Below, piece after piece: positions 36,187 to 43,881 of a DNA stretch of 64,000 nt (its first letter is position 1; each line of letters opens with the position of its first letter). Origin of the DNA: Arthrobacter sp. B1I2 (GTDB lineage: Bacteria; Actinomycetota; Actinomycetes; Actinomycetales; Micrococcaceae); the NCBI RefSeq assembly GCF_030816485.1, contig NZ_JAUSYC010000001.1:2046001-2110000 (forward strand), in the 5' to 3' direction. The position numbers and the translations under genes are program-made. Under the pieces are notes generated by a model, which was not told where the DNA came from, ran no database searches, and saw nothing but the letters and a program-made list of their open reading frames with translations.

Positions 36187-36480
36187 TTAGCTCACCAGAA
36201 TCTGGGGTACGTTGGTCGCCGCGCCGGCAGCGTTCCCGGTGATGGTCGGCTGCGTGAAGGTCTTGATGACCGGCGAGCCGTAGGTGACGTTGTAGGCGAG
36301 GACTGCGTTGTTAGCGTCCCGACTGGTGATGGTTAGCGTTCCGGGCTTTCCGTCCGGCCACTGCACGGCGGCGCTGGTGACTAGGTTGTTCGCGTCCACC
36401 GTGACAGTCCCGGCAATGATCGTGTCCGGGGTCTTGGCGATGTTCGCATAGCTGGCATAAGTGGCATTGTTTTCCCCTCG
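36187..36480 (-). pseudogene. 5'-truncated phage/tail-like ORF at the right repeat
   Basis: The leftward frame reads YASYANIAKTPDTIIAGTVTV, DGKPGTLTITSRDANNAVLA and TFTQPTITGNAAGAATNVPQ, an Asn/Thr/Ala-rich beta-type C-terminus like those of phage tail or fibre proteins. No start codon lies in frame between the right repeat and the coding blocks; the frame stays open through the repeat to 36636 but that upstream part looks non-coding. I read it as a gene whose 5' end was lost or exchanged at the recombination site. It is followed 3 bp later by the SGNH gene. Confidence 0.45.
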
Positions 36481-36481
36481 C

Positions 36482-36513
36482 GCCGCCGCGATCGTCGACT
36501 GGTACCGGTAGCC
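36482..36513 (+). repeat. Right copy of 32-bp direct repeat (putative attR)
   Basis: Identical to 30155-30186 at 29 of 32 positions, with the core GGTACCGGTAGCC perfect. In the ATPase reading frame it still encodes AAIVDWYR and a TAG, though no ATPase gene precedes it. It marks the right border of the inserted segment. Confidence 0.7.
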
Positions 36514-36658
36514 CCTCCCGCCTCTTCTCTCTAGTGCGGGGTGACGTTTCGGTGCCTGCCGCCGTCGTACTCCTGCCTTCCGCTCCCAGTAGTGCCCCGC
36601 GCAAAGACAGGTAGCCGGTGCGGGGGCGTTCCGCACTGCGGCCTCCTAGCCTTTCAGC

Positions 36659-36862
36659 ATGATGGAACTCATGGACGGTGGGCGCCGCCGTCGCCGCCTG
36701 CCGAAGCGCGAACCCTGGAGCTGGTGGGCTTCTGCATTGTCGGTAACTGCAGCCGCGGTGTTGCTGCCCGCCATAGGGCTCAAAGCCCTGGCCACCGCCC
36801 TGCCGTTGGGGAAGAACCCGGCGGCGCGGCCGGACCCTGACGACTCCTACCTCCTTAACTAG
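36659..36862 (+). CDS. Small single-span membrane protein
   Basis: 67 aa. A basic N-terminus with a five-Arg run (residues 9-13), one hydrophobic segment (about 23-46, WASALSVTAAAVLLPAIGLKALATAL) and an acidic tail. No good ribosome site is seen before the double ATG at 36659. It lies just right of the repeat-bounded segment, so before integration it would have followed the MinD-like ATPase gene in the same direction. A terminator follows. Confidence 0.5.
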   Translation: MMELMDGGRRRRRLPKREPWSWWASALSVTAAAVLLPAIGLKALATALPLGKNPAARPDPDDSYLLN

Positions 36863-36879
36863 GGCACCCCCGGGGGCCG

Positions 36880-36911
36880 AACTGCCCGCCTCTCCGGCGA
36901 GACGGGCAGTT
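36880..36911. terminator. Hairpin between convergent genes
   Basis: AACTGCCCG pairs with CGGGCAGTT across a 14-nt loop that itself can pair CTC with GAG. It lies 17 bp after the small membrane protein and 13 bp from the end of the leftward hydroxyacid dehydrogenase gene, so it may serve both. Confidence 0.65.
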
Positions 36912-36924
36912 TGGAGTGCCGTTT

Positions 36925-38100
36925 TTAGACGAGCAGGCTCTCCGGTAAGGCAGCCGGGCTCGTCTTCGCGAAAATAGAGCTGTCCAGTTCTGTGACGGAG
37001 GGCTTCCCGACAAATCCCATTGCGCCCTTGAATTCCTCCTGGAGGATTGAGAACACCCGGTCCACGGCCAGCTCACCGCCAGTCGCGAGGGCGTAGGCGA
37101 ACGGACGTCCGGCCAGCGTCGCCTTGGCCCCCAAAGCGACTGCCTTGACGATGTCGTGCCCCCGGCGGATGCCGCCGTCGAGATAGATCTCCGCCCGTCC
37201 GCCCACAGCGTCAACAATTGACGGCAGCACGTCGATGGTCGCCGGCTGGGAGTCGAACTGCCGGCCGCCGTGATTGGAAACGAAAATGCCGTCCGCTCCC
37301 TCATTCACTGCCCGGGCTGCGTCCTCAGCGTCCATGATGCCCTTGATCACCAGGTTCCCCTTCCACTCGGAGCGGAGCCGGGCGAAGTCATCCCACGTGG
37401 CACCCGGGTTCTTGTTGGACGCCATCCAGTTGTTCATCTCGTCCATACGCAGCGGGCGGCCGTTGATCTGGTAGTTGCCGTACGTCATCCTCCGGCCCGT
37501 GAGCCAGCGCCAGAGCCAGGCCGGGCGCGTTGCGGCGTTGAAGTAATCTGCCACCGGTGGCCGCGGCGGCATGGACAGCCCGTGGTGCAGGTCCCGTTCG
37601 CGCTTGCTGGAGGACCCCACATCGCCTGCCACTACCAGCGTCTCAACCCCCACAGCCCGCGCCCGGTTGATGTAGCTGGCGGTTTCCGCCGGATCCTTCC
37701 AGAAGGCGATTTGCGCCCACAGATTGTTGGGAGCCACCTTGGCCACCTCTTCCAGGGAACACCCCGCCCAGGCACTGTGGATGAAGATCGATCCTGCCCT
37801 GACCGCAGCCCTGGCAACGGCAGGATCCGAACCCGGGTGGAAAATGGTGAGCATCCCCATTGGTGCCACCATCAGCGGCATCGCCAGGGAATGGCCCAGC
37901 ACCGTGGTGGACGTGTTCATGCCCCGCAGATCCACCATCGAGCGTTGCCGAAGCATCAGGGCATCGAAACGGTCCTCGTTGGCGCGCATGGTGGTCTCGT
38001 CCAGCGCACCGCCCTCCAAATAATCCGAAATCATCTTAGGCAGCTGCTTGCGCGAGGCTTTGCGGTAGTCCTCGACGCTGACAATCCATTTGTTTCTCAA
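36925..38100 (-). CDS. FMN-dependent alpha-hydroxyacid dehydrogenase (L-lactate dehydrogenase-like)
   Basis: 391 aa TIM-barrel flavoprotein that oxidises 2-hydroxyacids to 2-oxoacids. Visible are MVAPMGMLTIFHPGSD (about 76-91, FMN and substrate region), VIKGIMDAEDAARA (about 249-262) and the active-site HGGRQFDSQPATID (His about 281, Arg about 284), then YLDGGIRRGHDIVKA for phosphate binding. It is the last gene of the leftward unit headed by an amino-acid-type ABC importer, so its substrate may be an imported hydroxyacid rather than lactate itself. Confidence 0.9.
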   Translation of the reverse strand: MRNKWIVSVEDYRKASRKQLPKMISDYLEGGALDETTMRANEDRFDALMLRQRSMVDLRGMNTSTTVLGHSLAMPLMVAPMGMLTIFHPGSDPAVARAAVRAGSIFIHSAWAGCSLEEVAKVAPNNLWAQIAFWKDPAETASYINRARAVGVETLVVAGDVGSSSKRERDLHHGLSMPPRPPVADYFNAATRPAWLWRWLTGRRMTYGNYQINGRPLRMDEMNNWMASNKNPGATWDDFARLRSEWKGNLVIKGIMDAEDAARAVNEGADGIFVSNHGGRQFDSQPATIDVLPSIVDAVGGRAEIYLDGGIRRGHDIVKAVALGAKATLAGRPFAYALATGGELAVDRVFSILQEEFKGAMGFVGKPSVTELDSSIFAKTSPAALPESLLV

Positions 38101-38123
38101 GAGTCCTGCTCCAATGTGAAGGT

Positions 38124-38888
38124 CTAAATTACTTTCGCCAGGAATTGCTTAGTGCGTTCATGCCGCGGTTCCCGCAGGACGGTCCGCGGGTCGCCCTGTT
38201 CCACGATGCCGCCACCATCCATAAAGATCAGGTGGTCGCCAACTTCCCGGGCGAAGCCAATCTCGTGGGTGACCACGATCATGGTCATCCCGGCGTCCGC
38301 GAGCTTGCGCATCACGTCCAGCACCTCGCCTACAAGCTCCGGGTCCAAGGCGGAAGTGGGCTCGTCAAAAAGCATCAGCCGGGGCTCCATGGCCAGCGCC
38401 CTGGCGATGGCCACGCGCTGCTGCTGGCCACCGGAAAGGGACGCCGGGTAGGCATGGACTTTTTCTGCCAGTCCCACGCGTTCCAGGAGGATCCGTGCCC
38501 GGGCCTGGACGGCCTTCCGGCTCTCCTTCTTCACCCTGACCGGTGCCTCGCAGACGTTCTCCAACACCGTCATGTGGGGAAAAAGATTGAAGCTCTGGAA
38601 GACCATGCCGATGTTCTCGCGCATCCTCGCCGCCTCAGCGTTGTTCTGCGCGTGCAGCCGGCCCTTCTTGATCTTCACCCCAACCGGCTGTCCCTCCACA
38701 AGGATGTACCCGCCGTCGAGCGTTTCCAGCTGGTTGATGCAGCGGAGGAATGTCGACTTACCGGAGCCCGACGGCCCGATAATGCAGGTGACACTGCCCT
38801 TAGGGACTGTCAGATCGATGCCTTTCAGCACTTCAAGGTCACCGAAGCTCTTGGTAACTCCCTGTGCTTCGATCATCACGTCAGTCAT
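38124..38888 (-). CDS. Polar amino acid-type ABC transporter, ATP-binding protein
   Basis: 254 aa GlnQ/HisP-family ATPase. Walker [10 protein letters not shown] (about 38-46), Q-loop [17 protein letters not shown], signature LSGGQQQR (about 152-159), Walker [14 protein letters not shown] (about 172-184) and switch His in VTHEIGFA. Its ATG overlaps the permease stop (38885-38888). It energises the importer with the permease and lipoprotein encoded upstream. Confidence 0.95.
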   Translation of the reverse strand: MTDVMIEAQGVTKSFGDLEVLKGIDLTVPKGSVTCIIGPSGSGKSTFLRCINQLETLDGGYILVEGQPVGVKIKKGRLHAQNNAEAARMRENIGMVFQSFNLFPHMTVLENVCEAPVRVKKESRKAVQARARILLERVGLAEKVHAYPASLSGGQQQRVAIARALAMEPRLMLFDEPTSALDPELVGEVLDVMRKLADAGMTMIVVTHEIGFAREVGDHLIFMDGGGIVEQGDPRTVLREPRHERTKQFLAKVI

Positions 38889-39847
38889 GGCCGGACCTCC
38901 TCTGGTGTGGCGCGGGAGTTCACCGCTTTGGGCTTTCGGGGGCCGCGGATGCTTCGCCCTGAGGTAATGCCGCCCCGGTTGAAATGCCGTTCAATGAAGT
39001 ACTGCCCCAGGCTCAGGATGCTCGTGACCAGCAGGTACCACATGCTTGCGGCGATGAGCAGCGGAATGGTCTTGAAGTTTGCGCTGTAGACCAGCTGCGC
39101 GGAGTACAGCAGCTCCGGGAAGGCGAGGACGCTTACCAGGGAGGTGGTCTTCAGCATGGAAATGGTCTGGTTGCCCGTGGGCGGGATGATGATCCTCATC
39201 GCCTGCGGCAGCACAATCCGCGAAAGTATGGCGAACCGACGCATGCCCAGTGCCGTGGCCGCTTCCGTCTGCCCGCGGTTGACGCTCAGGAGTCCTGCGC
39301 GGACGATCTCGGACATGTAGGCACCTTCGTTCAGTCCCAAGCCCAGGATTGCCGCCATGAAGGGGGTGATGAGCACGTTGGCATCCACGGAGAAGAACTC
39401 GGGCCCGAACGGCACTCCTACCGCAATCCGCGGGTAGATGGCTGCGATGAAACCCCAGAAGAGGAGCTGGACGAAGACCGGCACCCCGCGGAAGAGCCAC
39501 ACCAGGAACGCGGCGGTCCCGCCGACGATGACGTTGGGAGCGAGCCTGGCCAGCGCCAACAGGACGCCGACGACGATTCCCACGGCCATGGAGATGGCCG
39601 TAAGTCCCAGCGTGCGAAGGAGGCCCGTGAACAGCCGCTCTGAGGTGAACCAGCCGAAGACGACGTTCCACTCGAAGCGGGGATTGGTGACGAGGGAGTA
39701 GGCCACCAGGAAGATGGCAAACAGGACGATTGCCGCCGTGAGCCACAACCCTCCGTGGCGCTGGTGGGGACGTCCCAGGAGAAGCTGCCGGTCCAGCCCG
39801 TCACCGGCTGGTGCCTTGGCGTCGGGTTCCGTGGCTGTGTTGGCCAT
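38885..39847 (-). CDS. Polar amino acid-type ABC transporter, permease
   Basis: 320 aa. A polar N-terminal tail of about 40 residues, then about five membrane segments. The EAA-type loop is [21 protein letters not shown], with [13 protein letters not shown] typical of the HisM/GlnP family. The start at 39847 is preferred: it lies 4 bp after the binding-protein stop; an in-frame ATG at 39889 would overlap that gene. A single permease gene suggests a homodimeric channel. Confidence 0.92.
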   Translation of the reverse strand: MANTATEPDAKAPAGDGLDRQLLLGRPHQRHGGLWLTAAIVLFAIFLVAYSLVTNPRFEWNVVFGWFTSERLFTGLLRTLGLTAISMAVGIVVGVLLALARLAPNVIVGGTAAFLVWLFRGVPVFVQLLFWGFIAAIYPRIAVGVPFGPEFFSVDANVLITPFMAAILGLGLNEGAYMSEIVRAGLLSVNRGQTEAATALGMRRFAILSRIVLPQAMRIIIPPTGNQTISMLKTTSLVSVLAFPELLYSAQLVYSANFKTIPLLIAASMWYLLVTSILSLGQYFIERHFNRGGITSGRSIRGPRKPKAVNSRATPEEVRP

Positions 39848-39851
39848 GTGG

Positions 39852-40766
39852 CTACTGCGCTTTGTTGAAGGCGAAGTCAGAGATTGCACCGCTGCCTACG
39901 CCCCACTTGTCGAGGATCTCCTTGTACTTGCCGCTCTTGGCCAGCGACTCCATGCCGAGCTGGATGGCCTTCTCCAGTCCGGCGCCCTTCTTGAAGCCGA
40001 TGCTGACGGGGGAGACGTCTTTTTCGCCGAGCAGTTCGATCTGGCCGCCCTGCTTGATGGCGTAGCCCAGCGTGGGTCCGTCAATGTAGACGGCGTCAAT
40101 GCGGCCGGCAGTAAGTGCGAGGTTGGGGGCCTGCATATCGGGGTAAGTCATGGCTTCGATGGCCGGGTTGCCGGCGGCCGTGCACGCCTGGGACAGGGCT
40201 GGAAGACGCTTGAGGTCCTGGAAGGAACCCTTCAGCACGCCGACCCGCTTGCCGCAGAGGGTGTCCACCGTGACGTGCTGCGGGTTGCCCGGAGCCACAC
40301 CGATGCCGCTGCCTGACTGGTAGTAATCCACAAAATCAAGCACTTTCATGCGTTCGGTGGAGGGGGACATCTGGGAGATGGCCATGTCGAACTTCCCCGC
40401 GGCAATGCCGGGGATGATGCCGTCGAAGGGGCCGCTCTTGACCTCCGTCTTCAGGCCCAGTGTCTGCCCGAGGGCCATGGCAATTTCGGGGTCCACGCCG
40501 TGGGTGGTTGTTCCGTCCGGTGCCATGAAGTGCAGGGGCGGTGAGCTCTGGCTCATGGTCACGGTGAGGGTTCCCTTGTCCCGTGCGTCCTTGGGGAGGG
40601 CTGCCGCGGCGGCTTCGTCGACTTTGACGGCTTCCGCGGAGCTGGAGGATTTGGGGGCGTCGGACTGGGCCGAGCTGGTCGTCTCCGGATTGGAGCAGCC
40701 GGAGAGAAGCACGCTCGCCATGGATACTGCGGCGATGGTCACCAACATCGATCGAAACTGAATCAT
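39852..40766 (-). CDS. ABC transporter solute-binding lipoprotein
   Basis: 304 aa family 3 (polar amino acid type) periplasmic-binding-fold protein. Signal peptide with lipobox LLSGC, lipidated Cys24, then a Ser/Ala-rich linker. The ligand-binding domain shows HGVDPEIAMALGQTLGLK, FDGIIPGIAAGKFDMAISQMSPSTERMKVLDFVDYY and GKRVGVLKGS. First gene of the leftward import/oxidation unit and divergent from the GntR regulator. Confidence 0.93.
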   Translation of the reverse strand: MIQFRSMLVTIAAVSMASVLLSGCSNPETTSSAQSDAPKSSSSAEAVKVDEAAAAALPKDARDKGTLTVTMSQSSPPLHFMAPDGTTTHGVDPEIAMALGQTLGLKTEVKSGPFDGIIPGIAAGKFDMAISQMSPSTERMKVLDFVDYYQSGSGIGVAPGNPQHVTVDTLCGKRVGVLKGSFQDLKRLPALSQACTAAGNPAIEAMTYPDMQAPNLALTAGRIDAVYIDGPTLGYAIKQGGQIELLGEKDVSPVSIGFKKGAGLEKAIQLGMESLAKSGKYKEILDKWGVGSGAISDFAFNKAQ

Positions 40767-40866
40767 CTACACGCCTTCGGAGTTGGGGGAGGAGGGGTGG
40801 TAGGAGAGCTTCCAACCTTGGTGGGCAGCAGTAACTGTGTTACAGATCACTTTGCTGTCCTGTATC

Positions 40867-40879
40867 ATGTACCGTACAT
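40867..40879. promoter_or_regulatory. Putative GntR operator between divergent genes
   Basis: A perfect palindrome ATGTAC-C-GTACAT lies 100 bp upstream of the binding-protein gene and 115 bp upstream of the GntR gene. FadR/FCD-type GntR proteins typically bind short palindromes of this size, so it is a good candidate for control of both transcripts. Confidence 0.5.
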
Positions 40880-40994
40880 CATGCACGATTTTCCGCAAAC
40901 ACCTTTTTGCTTTGTCCGGTTTGTGACGGCGCGCTGATGAACGTCCTGCTGTTGGCCAATCCGATTGACCCGAAAATTCACATAGGATTCCGAA

Positions 40995-41696
40995 ATGAAC
41001 GCCGCTTCGCCCGAAGAAGAAGTCCTGATCCCCGGCCGGCCGATGCTGGTGGACCAGGTGTTCGAGGCCATCCTGTCCCTGTTGTTGGATGACAAGATCT
41101 CCACTGGGGCGCCGTTGAGCATCGATGGATTGGCTAAGCGCTTCAAGGTTTCCTCAACACCCGTGCGGGAGGCGCTGGCCCGCCTGGAAACGACCGGCAT
41201 GGTCCGGCGGGAAGCGTTGCGCGGCTACAAGGTTGCGCCGGAACCCACTGCCCGGGACATCGCCGCACTTCTGGCATCACGGCAGATTCTTGAACCTGCC
41301 TGCAGCAGTATTGCCGCGACCAACTCGACGGATGAGTTGGTGGTGGACCTGGAGGGGTTCCACCACGACCTTGAGGCGTCCCGACGGGGCGGGGATACCT
41401 TTGCCGGCTACCGCGCTTACTGGAAGGCCGATGAGAACTTTCACCGGCGGATCGTGGAGGCCACGGACAACGAGTTCCTCTTGCGTGCCTACGGTTCTAT
41501 CGAGGGCCACATCCAGCGCTTCCGGCTCATGGTGCACAACGACATGAGCGGCGACCACACGGTGCAGGAACACCACGCCATCATCGATGCCATCAAAGCC
41601 GGCGACCCGGACGCAGCCACGGCCGCCATGACGCGGCATATCGAGGGTATTAGGTCCCGCTCGCTGGGCCTTAAGAAGTTCGGTCAGTCACAGTAG
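40995..41696 (+). CDS. GntR-family regulator with FCD effector domain
   Basis: 233 aa. N-terminal winged helix (about residues 15-80) with SIDGLAKRFKVSSTPVREALARLETTGMV and the wing segment RGYKVAP. The C-terminal all-helical FCD domain (about 90-220) has metal-type histidines in NFHRRIVEATDNEFL and HHAIIDAI. AGGA lies about 8 bp before the ATG. It is divergent from the ABC importer/hydroxyacid dehydrogenase unit and probably represses it until an organic or hydroxy acid binds the FCD domain. Confidence 0.92.
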   Translation: MNAASPEEEVLIPGRPMLVDQVFEAILSLLLDDKISTGAPLSIDGLAKRFKVSSTPVREALARLETTGMVRREALRGYKVAPEPTARDIAALLASRQILEPACSSIAATNSTDELVVDLEGFHHDLEASRRGGDTFAGYRAYWKADENFHRRIVEATDNEFLLRAYGSIEGHIQRFRLMVHNDMSGDHTVQEHHAIIDAIKAGDPDAATAAMTRHIEGIRSRSLGLKKFGQSQ

Positions 41697-41702
41697 TACG
41701 TG

Positions 41703-42608
41703 CTACCCCAAAGTGACGGGTTTCCTGACCGTGGCGAGCAGGAGGACACCTGCCACAGCGGTGGCTCCGGACAGCAGGAACATGACGATCGCCAGCGGGG
41801 GTGCAGCGTCGGCTTCGCCCAGGATGGTGATCCCGATTGCGACGGCCACCAGCGGGTCGATGACGGTCAAACCGGCGACCACCAGCTCGGGGGTTCCCCG
41901 GGTGTGGGCGTTCTGGACCAGGAAGCTGCCGGCCAGGGCGGCAATGAGCAGCCCCGCCAGGCACGTCAGCGACAGCCACTCGAAGTCGCCCTGGAACAAA
42001 CGGGCGATGACGGTCTTGGCCAGGGCTGCCACGAACCCGAACAGGATCCCGGCTCCGGCGGTGAAGACCACGGCGCCCCAACGGTGCCGCCCCAACGCGA
42101 AGGCCACCGCCAGCACCACGAGAACCGCGGCAAGCACGATCAGAATGGTGACCAGGTGCCGGTCGCTGATCTCCACGTCTTCCGCGGACAGCGCCGCTAC
42201 CGCAACAAACACACCCACGCCGCCAACGCACAACGCCACCGCTGTGAGCGCCCGCCGCCCGGGGGACCGGCGGGTCATCCGCGCGGTGGCCAGCGTGGTG
42301 ACCACCAGGGCGATTGCGCCGATGGGCTGCACCACGATCAGGGGCGAGAACCGGAGGCTGGTGAGCTGGAGGAGGATGGCAGCGCCGAGCATCGCCGTCC
42401 CGGCCAGCCACACGGGCCTCCCCATCAGGGCCTGAAGGCGTCCACCACCCATGCTGCCCGCCGCGCGGCCGGCAGCAGCCGGCTGGTCCTCCACGGCCCG
42501 GTGCTGGAACAGTGTTCCCAGGGCGAGCAGGACGGCGCCGGCGGCGGCGATCGGAATCCCCAGCCAGTGATAGGACGTGAGTGCGGACACGGACGCAGCC
42601 TGGATCAT
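41703..42608 (-). CDS. DMT-superfamily membrane protein
   Basis: 301 aa with about nine to ten hydrophobic segments. The first is at residues 15-34 (LGIPIAAAGAVLLALGTLFQHRAV) and the block IVVQPIGAIALVVTTLATARMTRR resembles DMT/EamA-type transporters of the NIPA-like subgroup. GLTVIDPLVAVAIGITILGE near residue 250 is a conserved late repeat. Substrate unknown. It is convergent with the GntR gene, separated by 6 bp. Confidence 0.8.
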   Translation of the reverse strand: MIQAASVSALTSYHWLGIPIAAAGAVLLALGTLFQHRAVEDQPAAAGRAAGSMGGGRLQALMGRPVWLAGTAMLGAAILLQLTSLRFSPLIVVQPIGAIALVVTTLATARMTRRSPGRRALTAVALCVGGVGVFVAVAALSAEDVEISDRHLVTILIVLAAVLVVLAVAFALGRHRWGAVVFTAGAGILFGFVAALAKTVIARLFQGDFEWLSLTCLAGLLIAALAGSFLVQNAHTRGTPELVVAGLTVIDPLVAVAIGITILGEADAAPPLAIVMFLLSGATAVAGVLLLATVRKPVTLG

Positions 42609-42711
42609 GCTCAGACCTTACCCAACCCGGGGCCAGGCAACCCGCCCAGGGTGACCACCCGCCGTCGTACCTTTGCGCAGCCGGCCCGCTGAGCGGCCGC
42701 GCACCGCACGG

Positions 42712-42990
42712 CTAGATCAGGCTTGGCTGGCTGGCAAGGATATAGTCGACGGCGGCAGGCCCGGTCATGGACAGCTCGCGCCATTCTCTTCGCCAGCCAA
42801 TGTCCTGCTGCGTGTGTCCTTCCTGGGCGGCGGCTGCCGACAACGCCGTGGCGGAACCCGGTTCCTCAGCGTTGAGCACGCACCAGCTCAGGTACAACCC
42901 GTACAGGTCGTCTTCGCCCAGGCCCGGCTGCTTTCCGGGGACGGAGACGATGCATTCCGACAGGAAACGGCGGTAGTTTGAACCACTCAT
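42712..42990 (-). CDS. Conserved-looking hypothetical protein, 92 aa
   Basis: Short soluble, Trp-containing protein with SNYRRFLSECIV, DLYGLYLSWCVLNAEEP and IGWRREWRELS blocks. The YGLYLSWCxLN pattern recalls helical domains in primase/helicase accessory proteins, but the match is too weak to use. The reading frame has the codon pattern of its GC-rich neighbours. It is encoded alone, leftward, between the DMT gene and the repeat protein gene. Confidence 0.5.
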   Translation of the reverse strand: MSGSNYRRFLSECIVSVPGKQPGLGEDDLYGLYLSWCVLNAEEPGSATALSAAAAQEGHTQQDIGWRREWRELSMTGPAAVDYILASQPSLI

Positions 42991-43206
42991 GGATGAGCCC
43001 TTCAGCTGGGTATGGACTTACAGTGTCATTTGCTGTGCCCGCGACCGGACGCCGCTTACACACAGGCCATTCGTAGCCGGAATAGCCCCGGATGGGCCGC
43101 GGCCGTGTAATTTTTGGTACGCAAAACTGCTAATCATGCTTAGTATTGTTGGGCGCGGGCTGCCCGCTGGGGGCAGAGCACCCGCGCCGCACCGGAGGTC
43201 TCAAAC

Positions 43207-43875
43207 ATGGACAACGAAATGCGTCCCCTCACTGATGAAGAACTGATGTCGGAGCAGGCCACCGCCCTGCCGGACAAGGAAGTGGCGTCCGTTCTGGACC
43301 TGAACGCAGACCTGGACCTGGGCATCAACGCCGCAGCACCCATCGACCTGGCCGTCGCCGCCAACGCCAACGTGGCCGCACCCATCGACGCCGCGGCTTC
43401 GGCCAACATCCTCTCCTTCGGCTCCGACGCGCAGGCACTGTCCAGCCAGGACGCCACCATTGACCAGGGCATCACGGCGGACGCGAACGCCGACTCCACC
43501 CAGGACAGCGTGATCGGCCAGGCTGATGACACGGCTGACGCGGGCACCGACACCGGAACTGCGGACGGCACGGCAGGTGCGGTGACGGATCCCACGAGCA
43601 CCGGCGGGCTGACGGACGCGGCCGGCGTGCTGAACGGCAACCTGCTGAACGTCGACGTGAACCTGGACGCCGACGCCGCCATCGCCGCCCCGATCAACGG
43701 CGCCGTGGCCGCCAACGCCAACGTGGCGGCACCCATCGACGCAGCGGTCGCCGCCAACATCGGCTCCATCGACAGCCAGGCGTACGCCATCTCGGACCAG
43801 AGCGCCACCATCTCGCAGCACATCGACGGCGAGGCCAACGCCACCGCCGACCAGCAGTCCGACCTGCAGCAGTAA
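43207..43875 (+). CDS. Internally repeated Ala/Asp-rich protein with RiPP-like leader, putative substrate of the adjacent M50 protease
   Basis: 222 aa, very acidic, no Cys, no Trp and no classical signal peptide. The N-terminus (MRPLTDEELMSEQATALPDKE, residues 5-25) looks like a leader of ribosomal peptide precursors. Two long repeats follow: about 28-100 and 149-216. Each holds AAPI(D/N).AVAANANVAAPIDA then a S(D/S)QSATI- or SSQDATI-type segment, joined by a Thr/Gly/Ala/Asp linker (about 101-148). GGAGG lies 7 bp upstream of the ATG. The membrane M50 protease gene begins 6 bp downstream. I recognise this as a recurring uncharacterised actinobacterial pairing; no function is established. Confidence 0.8.
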   Translation: MDNEMRPLTDEELMSEQATALPDKEVASVLDLNADLDLGINAAAPIDLAVAANANVAAPIDAAASANILSFGSDAQALSSQDATIDQGITADANADSTQDSVIGQADDTADAGTDTGTADGTAGAVTDPTSTGGLTDAAGVLNGNLLNVDVNLDADAAIAAPINGAVAANANVAAPIDAAVAANIGSIDSQAYAISDQSATISQHIDGEANATADQQSDLQQ

Positions 43876-43881
43876 GAAAAG

